A DNA stretch of 64,000 nt from Siphonodentalium dalli (taxonomy: Eukaryota; Mollusca; Scaphopoda; Gadilida; Siphonodentaliidae). The DNA lies in the NCBI GenBank assembly GCA_032622095.1, contig CP136063.1, forward strand, positions 207,811,934 through 207,875,933, written 5' to 3'. The position numbers and the translations under genes are program-made. Within the stretch, counting starts at the first letter, position 1; each line of letters begins with the position of its first letter. Positions 36,510 through 46,713 of the stretch are shown piece by piece. The notes under the pieces were generated by a model. That model ran no database searches and was not told where the DNA came from. It saw only the letters and a program-made list of their open reading frames with translations.

Positions 36510-36775
36510 ATTATACCTAATTCATCTCACATAGAACACAACATTCCCTATGATATATTCACATACATGCATGGGCGTAGAATTTCAGTACAATGCCATT
36601 CATTTATTATCAGAGAAGTTAATCCTTGGTTAGGTTAGCGCGACGTGTCATACAACTTTAGGATCAGTGGGTAAGCTTCTTCAGAATAAAATTTAATTTA
36701 AGCAACAAATGAACCTTGAATCTCAATTCTATTCTAGTTATTGAATGCGTTTGTCGCGTTCAGAGTATCACAAAT
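36510..36775. repeat. Dispersed repeat, copy A
   Basis: Matches 56,305-56,595 in the same orientation. Shared landmarks: TCATCTCACATA, GTTAATCCTTGGTTAGGTTAG, GACGTGTCATACAA, GTAAGCTTCTTC and TTTAATTTAAGCAACA. No terminal repeats were recognised. Confidence 0.7.
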
Positions 36776-37384
36776 AAGTCGTTGGCCACATTAGTGCTAG
36801 TCTATATACATGTTTTCACAAAAGTCGACTGTTAATGGGATTTGTGCAGCAAACTGGTAACACAAAAATGGTTACATAATTTAGTTATGCTGAAAAATAT
36901 TAGCCACTGTGCCAGTCCGATTGTTGTGTCCTTGACCTTAAAAATCGAGAAACAAAAGGGCCGCTAGATTGTTCCAAATTTCGAACAGTGTACCGATTGC
37001 AGCTGACTGGAAGAAAATTAACGATATGCAAGCGACATTATGGACCACTAAATCATTCACAAATGGTCACCATATAATAATAATGGTAATCGTCAACAAA
37101 ATTGTAACGATACTTATGTCAAGGTCATACCAATAGTGTGTATTCACTACCACCCCAACACATGTTGTTATACATTTATATACACCTGGAGGTCGCTGAG
37201 GGCAACTATCATGTCAATTCCTAATAAGATAAGAATCACAATGAGTCTTATAACTATGTCTTATCTTTCCCTAAATTTGGCAACAGGAAGACTATTGTGC
37301 ATCCCATCACAGTGGATTTGAGCAACACATTTGATTAAATCGTGACAGACCGGATCATAGCATGAACATTTGCTGATATATAGG
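36776..37384. other. Unassigned spacer
   Basis: No gene or recognisable repeat. Confidence 0.4.
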
Positions 37385-38615
37385 TAGTGGGGCGTGAGCA
37401 ACAATATTAGAGGGTGTGCGCGCGCTTGTGGTCTCTTGTCATGTATGTGGTTGGTGTAAACAATATTTATTTCAAAAAATCAAACATATAACACAGACAC
37501 AATATACTTGTTGAAATATAGAGATTTATGAAGAGGATTGGACAACAAGCAAAATGCTTTATTAAAGTCCTCTCCTCGTGGAATAAATGTTACCTCAAGT
37601 GACAGAAATATCACTTGAGGTAAAGCAGACGGGATATATAGTTTTGTTTGATTGGAATGTTGTTTAGGATTGAGATACGGGTATAACATTGTAATACGGA
37701 AGTTAAGGGTGGGGGTGAGAGAATGAAAGAGAGAGAGAGAGGGTGAGTGAGAGTGAGTGAGAGAGAGAGAGAGGGGGGAAGGTTTGACACAACGTACATT
37801 CGATACAAACTAAAACACAACAACATCCGTTCATGTGCGTGGTTGGTAGTAGGGCGCGCGAAACAATATTAGAGGGAGTGGGCGGGCTTGGGGTATCGTG
37901 TCATGTATGTGGTTGGTAGTAGGGCGCGATAAACAATATTAGAGGGGGTACGCGGGCTTGGGTTCTCGTGTCATGTATGTTGTTAGTAGTAGGGCGCGCG
38001 AATCAATATTAGAGGAGGTGCGCGGGCTTGGGGTCTCGTGTCATGTATGTGGTTGGTAGTAGGGCGCGAGAAACAATATTAGATGGGTGCGCGGGCTTGG
38101 GTTCTCGTGTCATATATGTCGTTGGAATAGGGCGCGAGAAACAATATTAGAGGGGGTGCGCGGGCTTGGGTCTCGTGTCATGTATGTGGTTGGTAGTAGG
38201 GCGTAAGAAACAATAATAGAGGGGGTGCGCGGGCTTGGGGTCTCGTGTCATGTATGTGGTTGGTAGTAGAGCGCGATAAACACTATTAGAGGGGGTGCGC
38301 GGGTTTGGGGTCTCGTATCATGTATGTGGATGGTAGTAGGGCGCCAGAAACAATATTAGAGGGTGCGCGGGCTTGGGGTCTCGTGTCATGTATGTGGTTG
38401 GTATAGTAGGGCGCGAGAAACAAAATTAGAGGGGTGGGCGGGCTTGGGGTCTCGTGTCATGTATGTGGTTGGTAGTAGGGCGCGAGAAACAATATTAGAG
38501 GGCGTGCGCGGGACTTGGGGTCTCGTGTCATCTATGTGGTTGGTAGTAGAGCGCGAGAAACAATATTAGAGGGGTTGCGCGGGCTTGGGGGCTCGTGTCA
38601 TGTATGTGGTTCGCG
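37385..38615. repeat. 70-bp GC-rich minisatellite, interrupted
   Basis: The unit carries AGGGCGCGAGAAACAATATT, GTGCGCGGGCTTGGGG and CTCGTGTCATGTATGTGG. AGGGCGCG recurs at 37,851, 37,921, 37,991 and 38,061 (70 bp), then 38,129 and 38,198 (68-69 bp), for about eleven units after the interruption. One unit lies before it (37,385-37,455). It is distinctly richer in GC than its surroundings. Confidence 0.9.
37456..37830 (-). mobile_element. 5'-truncated 3' end of the CR1/L2-like retrotransposon
   Basis: This is the same 3' UTR as the element at 38,928-43,250: it ends (coding strand) with AATAAATATTGTTTAC and has the GAGGA...TCCTC hairpin (37,533-37,577) and a second hairpin (37,590-37,623) before GCAGACGG. 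A CT-rich stretch (GA-rich on the plus strand, 37,720-37,775) lies further 5'. It sits between TCATGTATGTGGTTGGT (37,439-37,455) and TCATGTGCGTGGTTGGT (37,831-37,847), which may be a target duplication or simply successive minisatellite units. Confidence 0.75.
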
Positions 38616-38789
38616 TCGGTGAACATACTGTTGACACTTAAAACATCTTAATGATTTCGAACTTCCGCCTATTTTAGGCGGTGCTACGTCTCTTATTTAA
38701 CTAAATATGTTAGTTCTGAGCTCAGTAGTGAAAGAAATTGAACACAAATTGACTCAGTTGATACTCAATATATGAGATTTACATAATTG

Positions 38790-38927
38790 TGTTCATGTGA
38801 TGAAGAGTTGGCTAAGTTCAATGTAACGATTTTCTTGACAATTTTGTGAGAAACTTATTATTCCAGAATTGAAGCTATACACCCTCAAACTTTCGAATGC
38901 ATTCAACAATGCGAGCACTCAGTCTTG
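38790..38927. repeat. Left piece of a duplicated segment split by the retrotransposon
   Basis: Matches 43,497-43,640 (GTTCATGTGATGAAGAGTTG, ATTTTCTTGACAATTT, ATTCCAGAATTGAAG). It ends with ACTCAGTCTTG (38,917-38,927), which is repeated at 43,251-43,261 on the far side of the retrotransposon. Confidence 0.75.
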
Positions 38928-39588
38928 GTTTAAACAATATTTTATTTGAACACTAAACAGAACAGAAATACAAACAAAAAATACATAACATATAATCTCA
39001 AATTGTTCAAAAGAGGATTGAGCAACAAGCTTGGGGGCTTTTGTTAAGTCCTATCCTCAGAAAATAAATGTTACCCCAATTTATACCATTGGGGTATAGA
39101 CCCCAATTGATACCATTGGGGTATAGCAGACGGCTTTTGTTCTGTATGGTCCGAATAATAACGTTTATAGATGAAGGGATAGGAAGGAGAAAGGGAGTGC
39201 AGGTAGTAGTTGAAAAGGGGTAGATAAACTTACCATTAACATCAGGATAATATATGTCACGGAGAGTATTGTATCATGTTAAATTGATCACCATTTATTG
39301 TCACAAGCCAATGAAGAATCTAAATTCAAAACAAATTTGATCACGCTACGACCCAATTGGAGAGAATTCGAAAAATAGCGGGTTATCAGAATTATTTCCA
39401 TTCCATTAATGAGCTGTTTAGTTAATGTATTTAATAAGTATTTAATAAGTGACGAAGTGTGTATGTACCGTAACTAATTATTCAATTATAGAGGGCGATG
39501 TGGTAGGGCTAAAACACGCGCAGTGACTATAATTTAAGACATTTACATATAGTTTATTAGTAACGCGCGTGTTTGGGCTTAAACCACC

Positions 39589-42500
39589 TTACCCGTTAGT
39601 CAGAAAACGCCCAGTACAGATAATGAACTTCTGTACAACATCGAAAATTTTAATGTTCAAATCATCAGCGAGTTCAGGCGACCCACACAGAAGTACATCA
39701 GGTGATATTCTAATTGGTGGCAAATCAGCTAACATTTCAGTTCTTGCTTGAGTATATAATGGACATTTCAAGAGAAAATGATAAGCAGATTCAATTTCAA
39801 AGCCACCACAAGGACACATCGGGGACTCTTTAAGGTGATTTGTGACAAGGTCTTTGTTCATGTTACTGCATCCCAATCTGATTCTAGTATGATAAACTTG
39901 AGCTTTACGAGAATAACTATGATAATAAAATTTAGCAATCTTTGAACGACCAGTGTTAATGTTTCGTTTAAATTCTGTTAACGTTTCTGAAGACCTCACT
40001 GAGTCCGATAGGCTGTTCCAAGCACGTGTGGCAGATGGTAGAAATGTATACATGTAGTAATTATTATTACTATCATGCGGGTGGATGCTAGGGTGTCTAA
40101 ACTTGTATCCAGTTGAGGAAGAATCAGGTGGAATCATATTAGATAAGTAGGATGGAGCTCTGTGTTTTGTCATATTGTAAAACTGAACTAATTTATGCTT
40201 ATGCCTGCGTTGTGCAAGCGGTTCCCAACCTGTTTCAAGTAATAATTTCCTATCGCTACCACTTCTGGTTGCCCCAGTGACTATTCTTGCCATTTCATAC
40301 TGGATATCCTCAATTCTATCACTCGTATACTTGGGGATATTATCCCATACAGGTGATGCATACTCTAGGATAGGGCGAATACATGAAAAATATATTGTTT
40401 CAAGAGACTTTCTGCTTAATCTGAATTTATGTCTTTTTACAAGGTTAACTCTCTTCCATGCCTTATCGATTATGCTACAGACGTGACTTTCCCATGACCC
40501 AGAACTATCGAATGTGACACCAAGATGTTTGTGACTACTTACTTCAGTTATTTCAGATCCATCCATGAAGAGGGGCGGATGGTCTATGTTTGTTGCTTTC
40601 CTTGATACTACTATGGCTTCGGTCTTTAGGGGGTTAAACTTTACTAACCACTTTTGTGACCATTCAAAAATAGTACTAATATCTTTGTTGATTATTTCAG
40701 CAGCGAGAGTTGGGTTTTCAACACATAAGTATATCGATGTGTCATCTGCCAAAAGACGGATGTTACACACTATTTTGTCAGTTATGTCATTTATGTAAAT
40801 AAGAAATAATAGCGGTCCGAGAATAGACACCTGGGGCACGCCCGCGGATATGCATTTCCAATCTGATCCAACATTATCTATAAATACTCTATGTTGTCGA
40901 CATTCTAAGTATGATTCTAAAAGTTTAAGTAAGTTACCTCCGAATCCCATTTGCCTAATTTTAAATTGGAGACCCTTATGCCAGACCTTATCAAAGGCTT
41001 TACTAATGTCACAAAATATACAGCGCACCTCCTTACCATCATCTAGGGATCTAATAATATAATCATACACATCAGTAATTTGGTACACTGCGGAATCACC
41101 TGTTGTAAAGCCAGACTGATTGACAGAGATGAGGTTATGTTCATTAATGTATGCGGACATATATTTATAAATACACTTTTCGTACGTTTTGGATAAACAA
41201 CTTAATAGTGAGATAGGACGATAGTTCGATATGATGCCAGGATCACCGGTTTTAAAAACGGGAGTAATGTTTGCTTTTTTCCATTCGCATGGGTAATACA
41301 TCTTTTTGGTGAATATATTAAAGACGTGCGCAAGGGGTTTACTAAGAGATGAAGCACAGTTTTTCAGTATACGGGGACTAATCGTGTCGGGTCCACATGA
41401 TTTAGATACTTTTAGGGCTCTTAGGACGTTAAAAACATCTACCGATGTAATGTCCAAGTCATTTAATTCGGGATCAGTATCGGAGTTTCTAGGAGTAGGT
41501 GTCATGTCAATATTATGAAAATTGTCATCAATTTGCGATATTTCGCAAAAATAATCGTTCAGTGCATTAGCTTTGTCGTAGGGGGGTACTAGATAACAGT
41601 TGTCATGTGAGAGTGGGGGTATGGGTTTCTTACTATTTTGGAAAATCATTTTTTGTAAATTCTTCCACCAGGTCGAGGTGTCGGTGTGTGTGTCATTTAA
41701 AGTGTTGTCGATTTTCTTGTCGTAATCACTCTTTGCTTTCCGCACTGCGTGAACACATTGGTTACGAATTATACGAAAGTTCGACCAAGCAGTCGACGAA
41801 TTAGTATGTTTCACTTTCTTATGTAGCCTGTTGCGTTTTCGCATTAATTTCTGTATGCCACATGAGAGCCAAGGTGGGGCGTTCTTCCGTATACAAACAG
41901 TTTTTGTTGGGATATATCTGATGCAGGCATCTGTTATTAATTGTGTCAATATGTTAGCAATCGTAGATACGTGTCGATCCGAACAGATTTTTCTAAAGTC
42001 CCAATTTAAGACAATTTTGTTCATGGCTGCATAGTCAGCTCGATCGTAGTACCAGACTTGTCTTTTGATCATTGATTGATTTGATATTGGGATATCGATG
42101 TCAAGAGTAATTGGGGAATGGTATCGGATTCGGTCATCAAAAAATGAGCCAATAACTTCAGTTTTACCTACATACTCGTTAACATATTTTAGGAAAAGGT
42201 CAATGATAGATGATGACGTTTCGGTGAAGTGAGTTGGAGAGGTCACTAGCTGGGAGAGACCACATCGTGAACAAATACCATTAATTTTACAATTGCTTCC
42301 ATCTTTATAGTGTTCGTTAAAGTCACCTCCTATTATAGTATCGCTTAAGTCATTAATCGCTTTTTTAATGTTCAACTCAATGCAGTCCCATAAAGAAACT
42401 GGTGCATTTGGGGGCCTATAGAAACATCCAAGTATCAAATTCCTGTTTTGAACCTTTATTTCAACCAATAGTGATTCAAGACCAGGTACGATTAGATCAG

Positions 42501-42864
42501 GGCGAGTTTTATAGGGAATACAGTCACGTATATAAATACTAACACCACCACATGTTGTATCACTGATTCTATCGTTTCTGAATGGTTCATGAAAACCTTG
42601 GAGGAGGATCTCAACATTTCCAATTGAGTCATCCAGCCATGTTTCAGTAAACATACAAATGTCGAAATTTATTGATTCAGCTTTGAGTATGGTCATTTTA
42701 TTCCTAATACTCTGTGTGTTTAATTGTAATATTGAGCAGCATTTTTGGGTCGGAACGTTATGAACAGGGCCTGGGTTTTGTTCGATGTCACCACATAATA
42801 ACAACAGGAGCAGCAACAGTATAACAGATAGGCCGAATACGAACGTTACAATTTTGGCCTTAAG
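39589..42864 (-). CDS. Retrotransposon polyprotein: 2A motif, APE endonuclease, reverse transcriptase
   Basis: This enzyme nicks target DNA and copies its own RNA at the nick. The frame, open from just after a TGA, has no ATG until well inside. It begins with a run of hydrophobic residues ending in eight leucines, then CGDIEQNPGP, a 2A ribosome-skipping motif (cut between G and P). The endonuclease follows, with LNTQSIRNK, TETW, GGDFN and RYHSPI. The reverse transcriptase has NYRPISLL, FCDISKAFD (motif A Asp), GVPQVSILGPLLFL (motif B, with Val where Gly is usual) and LLADDTS (motif C, the two catalytic Asp). A C-terminal CPCGGFE...HFLLKCPLY finger is the usual Cys/His tail. About 1,090 codons, a normal length for the EN-RT part of a CR1/L2-type ORF. 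It shares its frame with the ORF at 42,865-43,161. Catalytic residues look intact, so this may be a recent copy. Confidence 0.9.
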   Translation of the reverse strand, partial: LKAKIVTFVFGLSVILLLLLLLLCGDIEQNPGPVHNVPTQKCCSILQLNTQSIRNKMTILKAESINFDICMFTETWLDDSIGNVEILLQGFHEPFRNDRISDTTCGGVSIYIRDCIPYKTRPDLIVPGLESLLVEIKVQNRNLILGCFYRPPNAPVSLWDCIELNIKKAINDLSDTIIGGDFNEHYKDGSNCKINGICSRCGLSQLVTSPTHFTETSSSIIDLFLKYVNEYVGKTEVIGSFFDDRIRYHSPITLDIDIPISNQSMIKRQVWYYDRADYAAMNKIVLNWDFRKICSDRHVSTIANILTQLITDACIRYIPTKTVCIRKNAPPWLSCGIQKLMRKRNRLHKKVKHTNSSTAWSNFRIIRNQCVHAVRKAKSDYDKKIDNTLNDTHTDTSTWWKNLQKMIFQNSKKPIPPLSHDNCYLVPPYDKANALNDYFCEISQIDDNFHNIDMTPTPRNSDTDPELNDLDITSVDVFNVLRALKVSKSCGPDTISPRILKNCASSLSKPLAHVFNIFTKKMYYPCEWKKANITPVFKTGDPGIISNYRPISLLSCLSKTYEKCIYKYMSAYINEHNLISVNQSGFTTGDSAVYQITDVYDYIIRSLDDGKEVRCIFCDISKAFDKVWHKGLQFKIRQMGFGGNLLKLLESYLECRQHRVFIDNVGSDWKCISAGVPQVSILGPLLFLIYINDITDKIVCNIRLLADDTSIYLCVENPTLAAEIINKDISTIFEWSQKWLVKFNPLKTEAIVVSRKATNIDHPPLFMDGSEITEVSSHKHLGVTFDSSGSWESHVCSIIDKAWKRVNLVKRHKFRLSRKSLETIYFSCIRPILEYASPVWDNIPKYTSDRIEDIQYEMARIVTGATRSGSDRKLLLETGWEPLAQRRHKHKLVQFYNMTKHRAPSYLSNMIPPDSSSTGYKFRHPSIHPHDSNNNYYMYTFLPSATRAWNSLSDSVRSSETLTEFKRNINTGRSKIAKFYYHSYSRKAQVYHTRIRLGCSNMNKDLVTNHLKESPMCPCGGFEIESAYHFLLKCPLYTQARTEMLADLPPIRISPDVLLCGSPELADDLNIKIFDVVQKFIICTGRFLTNG
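42772..42798 (-). other. 2A-like ribosome-skipping motif in the retrotransposon ORF
   Basis: GDIEQNPGP matches the D(V/I)ExNPGP signature at which ribosomes skip one peptide bond between G and P. The hydrophobic leucine run just upstream could also act as a signal sequence, a dual role reported for some 2A sequences of marine invertebrates. It is encoded immediately before the endonuclease domain. Confidence 0.9.
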
Positions 42865-43161
42865 TCAAAGTGGATAACCTGTATGTTGGTATATATACTC
42901 ATTGTTATTTATATGATCTGTGTCTAGGTAGACAAGATCAGTGATATTCTTCAGAAATAAGCTCATTAGATGTGGAAAAAGACACAATATCATCAGAACT
43001 ATACGCAAGATTTTGCCAGTAGATATTCCATTTGAACGAAGAAAGAGAAAAATAATGAATGCTTCGGACGTAACCCGGTCGAATCGCACCCTCCCCCAGA
43101 GTCGCAGTGCTCTCGGTAAAAAATTGCCAATCCGAGCACGATATTGGTTGATATCAGCCAT
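42865..43161 (-). CDS. N-terminal part of the retrotransposon ORF, ended by an in-frame TGA
   Basis: 98 codons from ATG (43,161) to TGA (42,865-42,867). This is the same frame as the endonuclease/RT part, and only the TGA separates them. It starts MADINQYRARIGNFLPRAL, with a basic N-terminus and a hydrophobic middle (AFIIFLFL, LMILCLF). In 2A-bearing non-LTR elements a leader precedes the 2A motif and is released by ribosome skipping, so I infer this is that leader. The TGA is either an inactivating mutation or a readthrough site (it is followed by CTT). No RNA-binding domain was recognised. Confidence 0.7.
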   Translation of the reverse strand: MADINQYRARIGNFLPRALRLWGRVRFDRVTSEAFIIFLFLRSNGISTGKILRIVLMILCLFPHLMSLFLKNITDLVYLDTDHINNNEYIYQHTGYPL

Positions 43162-43250
43162 TATCCCATTCAGTAAATTTCAAAATGTACAAGTTGCTCG
43201 GAGATTGGCAGCAATGAATCAGACTTGTGATGGTTGACAAAAACTGGTGA

Positions 43251-43815
43251 ACTCAGTCTTGTCTAGTGGAAGTAATTTGCGGGAAATGATTGTATGAAAG
43301 CACTTTCTTCCTGGCATTTGATTTTTTGATTTCCATAAGGCTTGAATTACATTCAATTTCAAATAATTTATTCTCATATATATACCAACAACTGCGGCGA
43401 AGATACAAATACAGAGATGTGCGCGAGTCACTCTCATTCGTGCCCTGTTTGCGGACATTATAAGTTATATGTATAAATTTATTATCTATCTAATGGTGTT
43501 CATGTGATGAAGAGTTGGCTAACTTCAACATAATGATTTTCTTGACAATTTGTTTAAGAAACTAAATATTCCAGAATTGAAGATGCACCTTCAAACTTCA
43601 AACGGATTCATTGAAAACTTAAAGCACCCAGTCTTGTCTTGTGAACTGATTCGTTTATTTTGCGGGAAAAGATTGTATAAAAGCAATGTTGGACACTTTC
43701 TTCCACATTCAGGTTCAAATAATTTATTCTCATATACCAACAAATGTGGCGAAGATACAAATACTGAGATGTGCGCGAGTCACGCTCATGCAGACATTAT
43801 AAGTTACAGGCATAA
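43251..43815. repeat. Tandem duplication (about 320-360 bp units) at the retrotransposon 5' flank
   Basis: Unit 2 (43,497-43,815) matches unit 1, which is split between 38,790-38,927 and 43,251-43,480. Landmarks in both: GCGGGAAA, AATAATTTATTCTCATATA, GCGAAGATACAAATAC, GAGATGTGCGCGAGTCAC and GACATTATAAGTTA. Confidence 0.75.
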
Positions 43816-44286
43816 ATGTATGGTTTCTTGTCATTGCGTCAATCATAATCATTCTATATAACAGTTCGCGTGACTAATCTCGTGTCTGTAGATCATATGT
43901 TTTCTGGAGTAGTAGGAGCGGATCAACCTTTGAAATTCGGTATTCCCAATTTCAGTTTGATTTAATTTTGTCTTTACTAATGTGTTTTCTTTTAAAAACC
44001 TTTAACCTAATTCTGAGGTCTGAAATATACCCCTTTGAAATTCATCATCACATATATAGTTCAGAAAATACATCTAGTTTAATATGAATTGAGTTCATTG
44101 AACATTTTGAATATCCGGCTGTGTGGAAGTGAGTTTTATGTGATGGTGGTCATGTCAGCGTCATCTTAACTAAATTAATGTTCGATACTCTAAGATGGCG
44201 TTACCACAATACCCCATATTGGATGCGATTGGTGGCTGTCTCCTTTTGTTCACTGAATAGTATGGACGTTAGTACACAAAACCGCT
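43816..44286. other. Unassigned spacer
   Basis: No gene or repeat recognised. Confidence 0.4.
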
Positions 44287-44606
44287 TGGGGGCCTCGGTG
44301 CCTCAGTCGATAAGGGGTACAACTCCAAGCAATCTCGCCCTCCAGCGCTGGAGATAAAGTTTAAATCCACATGTTTCCATCGCGGACTTTGTAATTCGAA
44401 ATAGATATCTGGTGAAGTTCCCAATTACTCGCCGATGGCCGGTGGTTTGCCGTATATGGTCAACGAGTCTATCAGCCTTTGAAATCACTGTTATATTAGT
44501 CACATTACGTGTGCGGATTTCCTCCACCACGAAAACTGGTATATGTCGTGATATGGCCTTAGATGCTGAAAGCGACATTAAACCCCAATAAGTCAATCAA
44601 TCACTA
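44287..44606 (+). mobile_element. tRNA-derived SINE
   Basis: The 5' part resembles a tRNA: GTGCCTCAGTCGATAAGG fits a pol III A box, and AGTTTAAATCC about 60 bp later fits a B box. A tRNA-unrelated body follows, and the end is AAACCCCAATAAGTCAATCAATCA, a short AATC-type tail. Similar bodies and tails are familiar from mollusc SINEs (from memory, not checked). AAAACCGCT before (44,278) and AAAACGCT after (44,607) may be a target duplication with one indel. It has no coding function and would depend on a LINE reverse transcriptase. Confidence 0.65.
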
Positions 44607-45920
44607 AAACGCTGCCCATAATTGAAAGGAACCAAGAAAGTGAAGGCAATCAACAATTGTTACCAATCTATGATATTCGCCAAATACCTTTCATTGGATA
44701 ATTCTATACTATATAATCTGAGCAACGACCACAGATAGCTTCGCGTTGAGCCGCGCCCGACATAAAGTATCTGGACTATATATAAAGTAATAAACACTAT
44801 ATATTTATTGGCTCCTTTTAGGAGAGGCGGCAAATTGGATTTACAAATTCAGAGGCGGCAAATTGGATTTACAAATTCAAGATGAGTAGTGAATATAATT
44901 TCTGAGACACATTTGTGAGTGTACTATCATATATATGAGCATTGTATCGTATTCAAGATCTCGTGCGTATCCACGGAGAATGATTGATTGCATCCTACAT
45001 TATTTCCAAGCAAGTGTACCGTAAAATACACGGAACGTCCGTATGTGTTAATGATCATGTTGCAAAACGAGTTGACTTGTTGAATAATCTCGCCAAATAC
45101 TTCCTCCGCAGTGCTCACATTGGGCCGAAAAATCTATTGGCAATATCTTAGCCAGCCAAATTAAAAATAAATTTGGTCAAATTAAATCCCCATTTTCTTG
45201 TATCACAATAAATGAATATTTTTGTTTTATTTAACATCTAACATTCTATATAATTATGTTCATACCTTCAAATACCGTGTCTAGAGTTCTTTAGACCCGT
45301 TATTGTTACTTGACAATATAGCACACCCACCATCTACCATTCAGCCTTATGACAGACAACTGATTAATTAGTGTTAATCCTCATTGACGTCTTAGTACAT
45401 TGTTTGATAGTGCACTGCCATGAGTGTATTTTGTTATACCCATTAAGCTATAAGACATATAGGTGTCGGGTGTTTGTATCTAGTGGGTTGAGAAAACTTG
45501 AGTTGTTAACGTATAACCGATGCTCCACCACATCAGGTGCTGATCATTACGTACAAAAAATCCTTTGGTGTCGTTTTTTAATCCATTATTATATTGAACT
45601 TACTGGGTAGCTATTACAAAATAATGCCAGTACAAACTTTGAATTCGAGCTGTAGTTGAGTTGAGAGAAAATGTGTTTGTTTTATCGTCATATAAAAACG
45701 TCATTCCATTAGACTTGGTCTGCTCGTGGGTAATTCGCCGCGTAGCTAAAACAGTCGCGATAATGTCAAAATGTGGCACTAAAGTGGCTGCTCTTTGAAC
45801 ACAATGCCACATGTTGATCAGAGTTGAACAACCCGATGCTTTAATTGTGGCAATAAATGTCAGTCTCTTTGAGGGCTAACAGAGAGGTCTCCAATTTATG
45901 AGGCAGAACTGACTAATGCT
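44607..45920. other. Unassigned sequence
   Basis: No gene recognised. A 25-bp direct repeat (GAGGCGGCAAATTGGATTTA and flank) occurs at 44,824 and 44,851. Confidence 0.4.
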
Positions 45921-45922
45921 AA

Positions 45923-46196
45923 CCTTTCTTTACTAAATACTCATACGAGTAAGTCCTTTACGGGAACTGATCGGATAATTTGTTCATAAAACTACCACAG
46001 TCCGTTTGATGAGCTTATTATCTGAATATTTCCAACAAATTAATACAAATCCTTCTGCACTTGATATATCTGTTTATATAAATATATATTGCTGATATTT
46101 CCTGAACATCCTTCTGGATGAAGAATATACCATTCTATTCCAATTTATGTTTTTTATAACTGAATTAAATAGGAGAATCTAGTCTGTAAGAAAGGG
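45923..46196. mobile_element. Short TTAA-type MITE
   Basis: Left end CCTTTCTTTACTAAATACTC, right end GTAAGAAAGGG followed by TTAA (46,197-46,200). The left flank is CTAA, probably a mutated TTAA. Relatives: 33,593 onward, 54,143-54,396, and a solo right end (AGTAAAGAAAGGGTTAA) at 48,005-48,021. Confidence 0.6.
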
Positions 46197-46200
46197 TTAA

Positions 46201-46713
46201 ACACGACGAATCTCGGTCAGTGGTGTGATGTTTCATCCAAATATTATCACCTCCAGATTAATTGAATATTCAGATGACCACGATTCAATCGTAAGTGGAA
46301 AGCTTTCCGTTGTACGTAGTAACCGCGGTATTGGCATGGACTGTGCATGCCCACGGCAATATCGCGAGTAAAACATTAATATCAAGCACTGTTTTGATTT
46401 TAGTTTGATTTTAGATCCGAAATATTTGGGGTTTCCTTTGTTACCTGTATTTTACACGAAATCGCAGTCGTGTATACGTTAAAATCCTAGATGGAAAGAT
46501 CGTCGAGTAGACAATACGTGGTTAATCGTGCCTTACGAATAACCTCATCTGCGATGACATCGTAATCGTGTGGACAAACTATATATCCACGATTTTGTCG
46601 GGCCCAATCGTGGTGGCCTGAACGTTTACAAAGATTCGATAGAATAATGTCTGCAAATGTTATCAAATCAGTCACGTGTTATACCCATGGGCAACGCAAA
46701 TTCTTCTTTATAT
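46201..46713. other. Unassigned spacer
   Basis: No gene or repeat recognised. Confidence 0.4.

Larger units (their letters stand above)
38928..43250 (-). mobile_element. Full-length CR1/L2-like non-LTR retrotransposon (4.3 kb)
   Basis: The element is bounded by the 11-bp direct repeat ACTCAGTCTTG (38,917-38,927 and 43,251-43,261). On the minus strand it has about 90 bp of 5' UTR, a coding region from ATG at 43,161 to TAA at 39,589, and about 660 bp of 3' UTR. The 3' UTR has a pyrimidine-rich stretch, three hairpins (39,013-39,058; 39,072-39,096; 39,100-39,124) and AATAAA close to the end (GTTTAAAC). One long open frame with APE-type endonuclease and reverse transcriptase is typical of CR1/L2-clade elements. 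A single in-frame TGA at 42,865-42,867 is the only defect I see in the coding region. Confidence 0.9.

Noticed and set aside
40277-42034. Plus-strand frames of 65-77 codons within the retrotransposon
   Set aside because: Antisense shadows of the minus-strand polyprotein.
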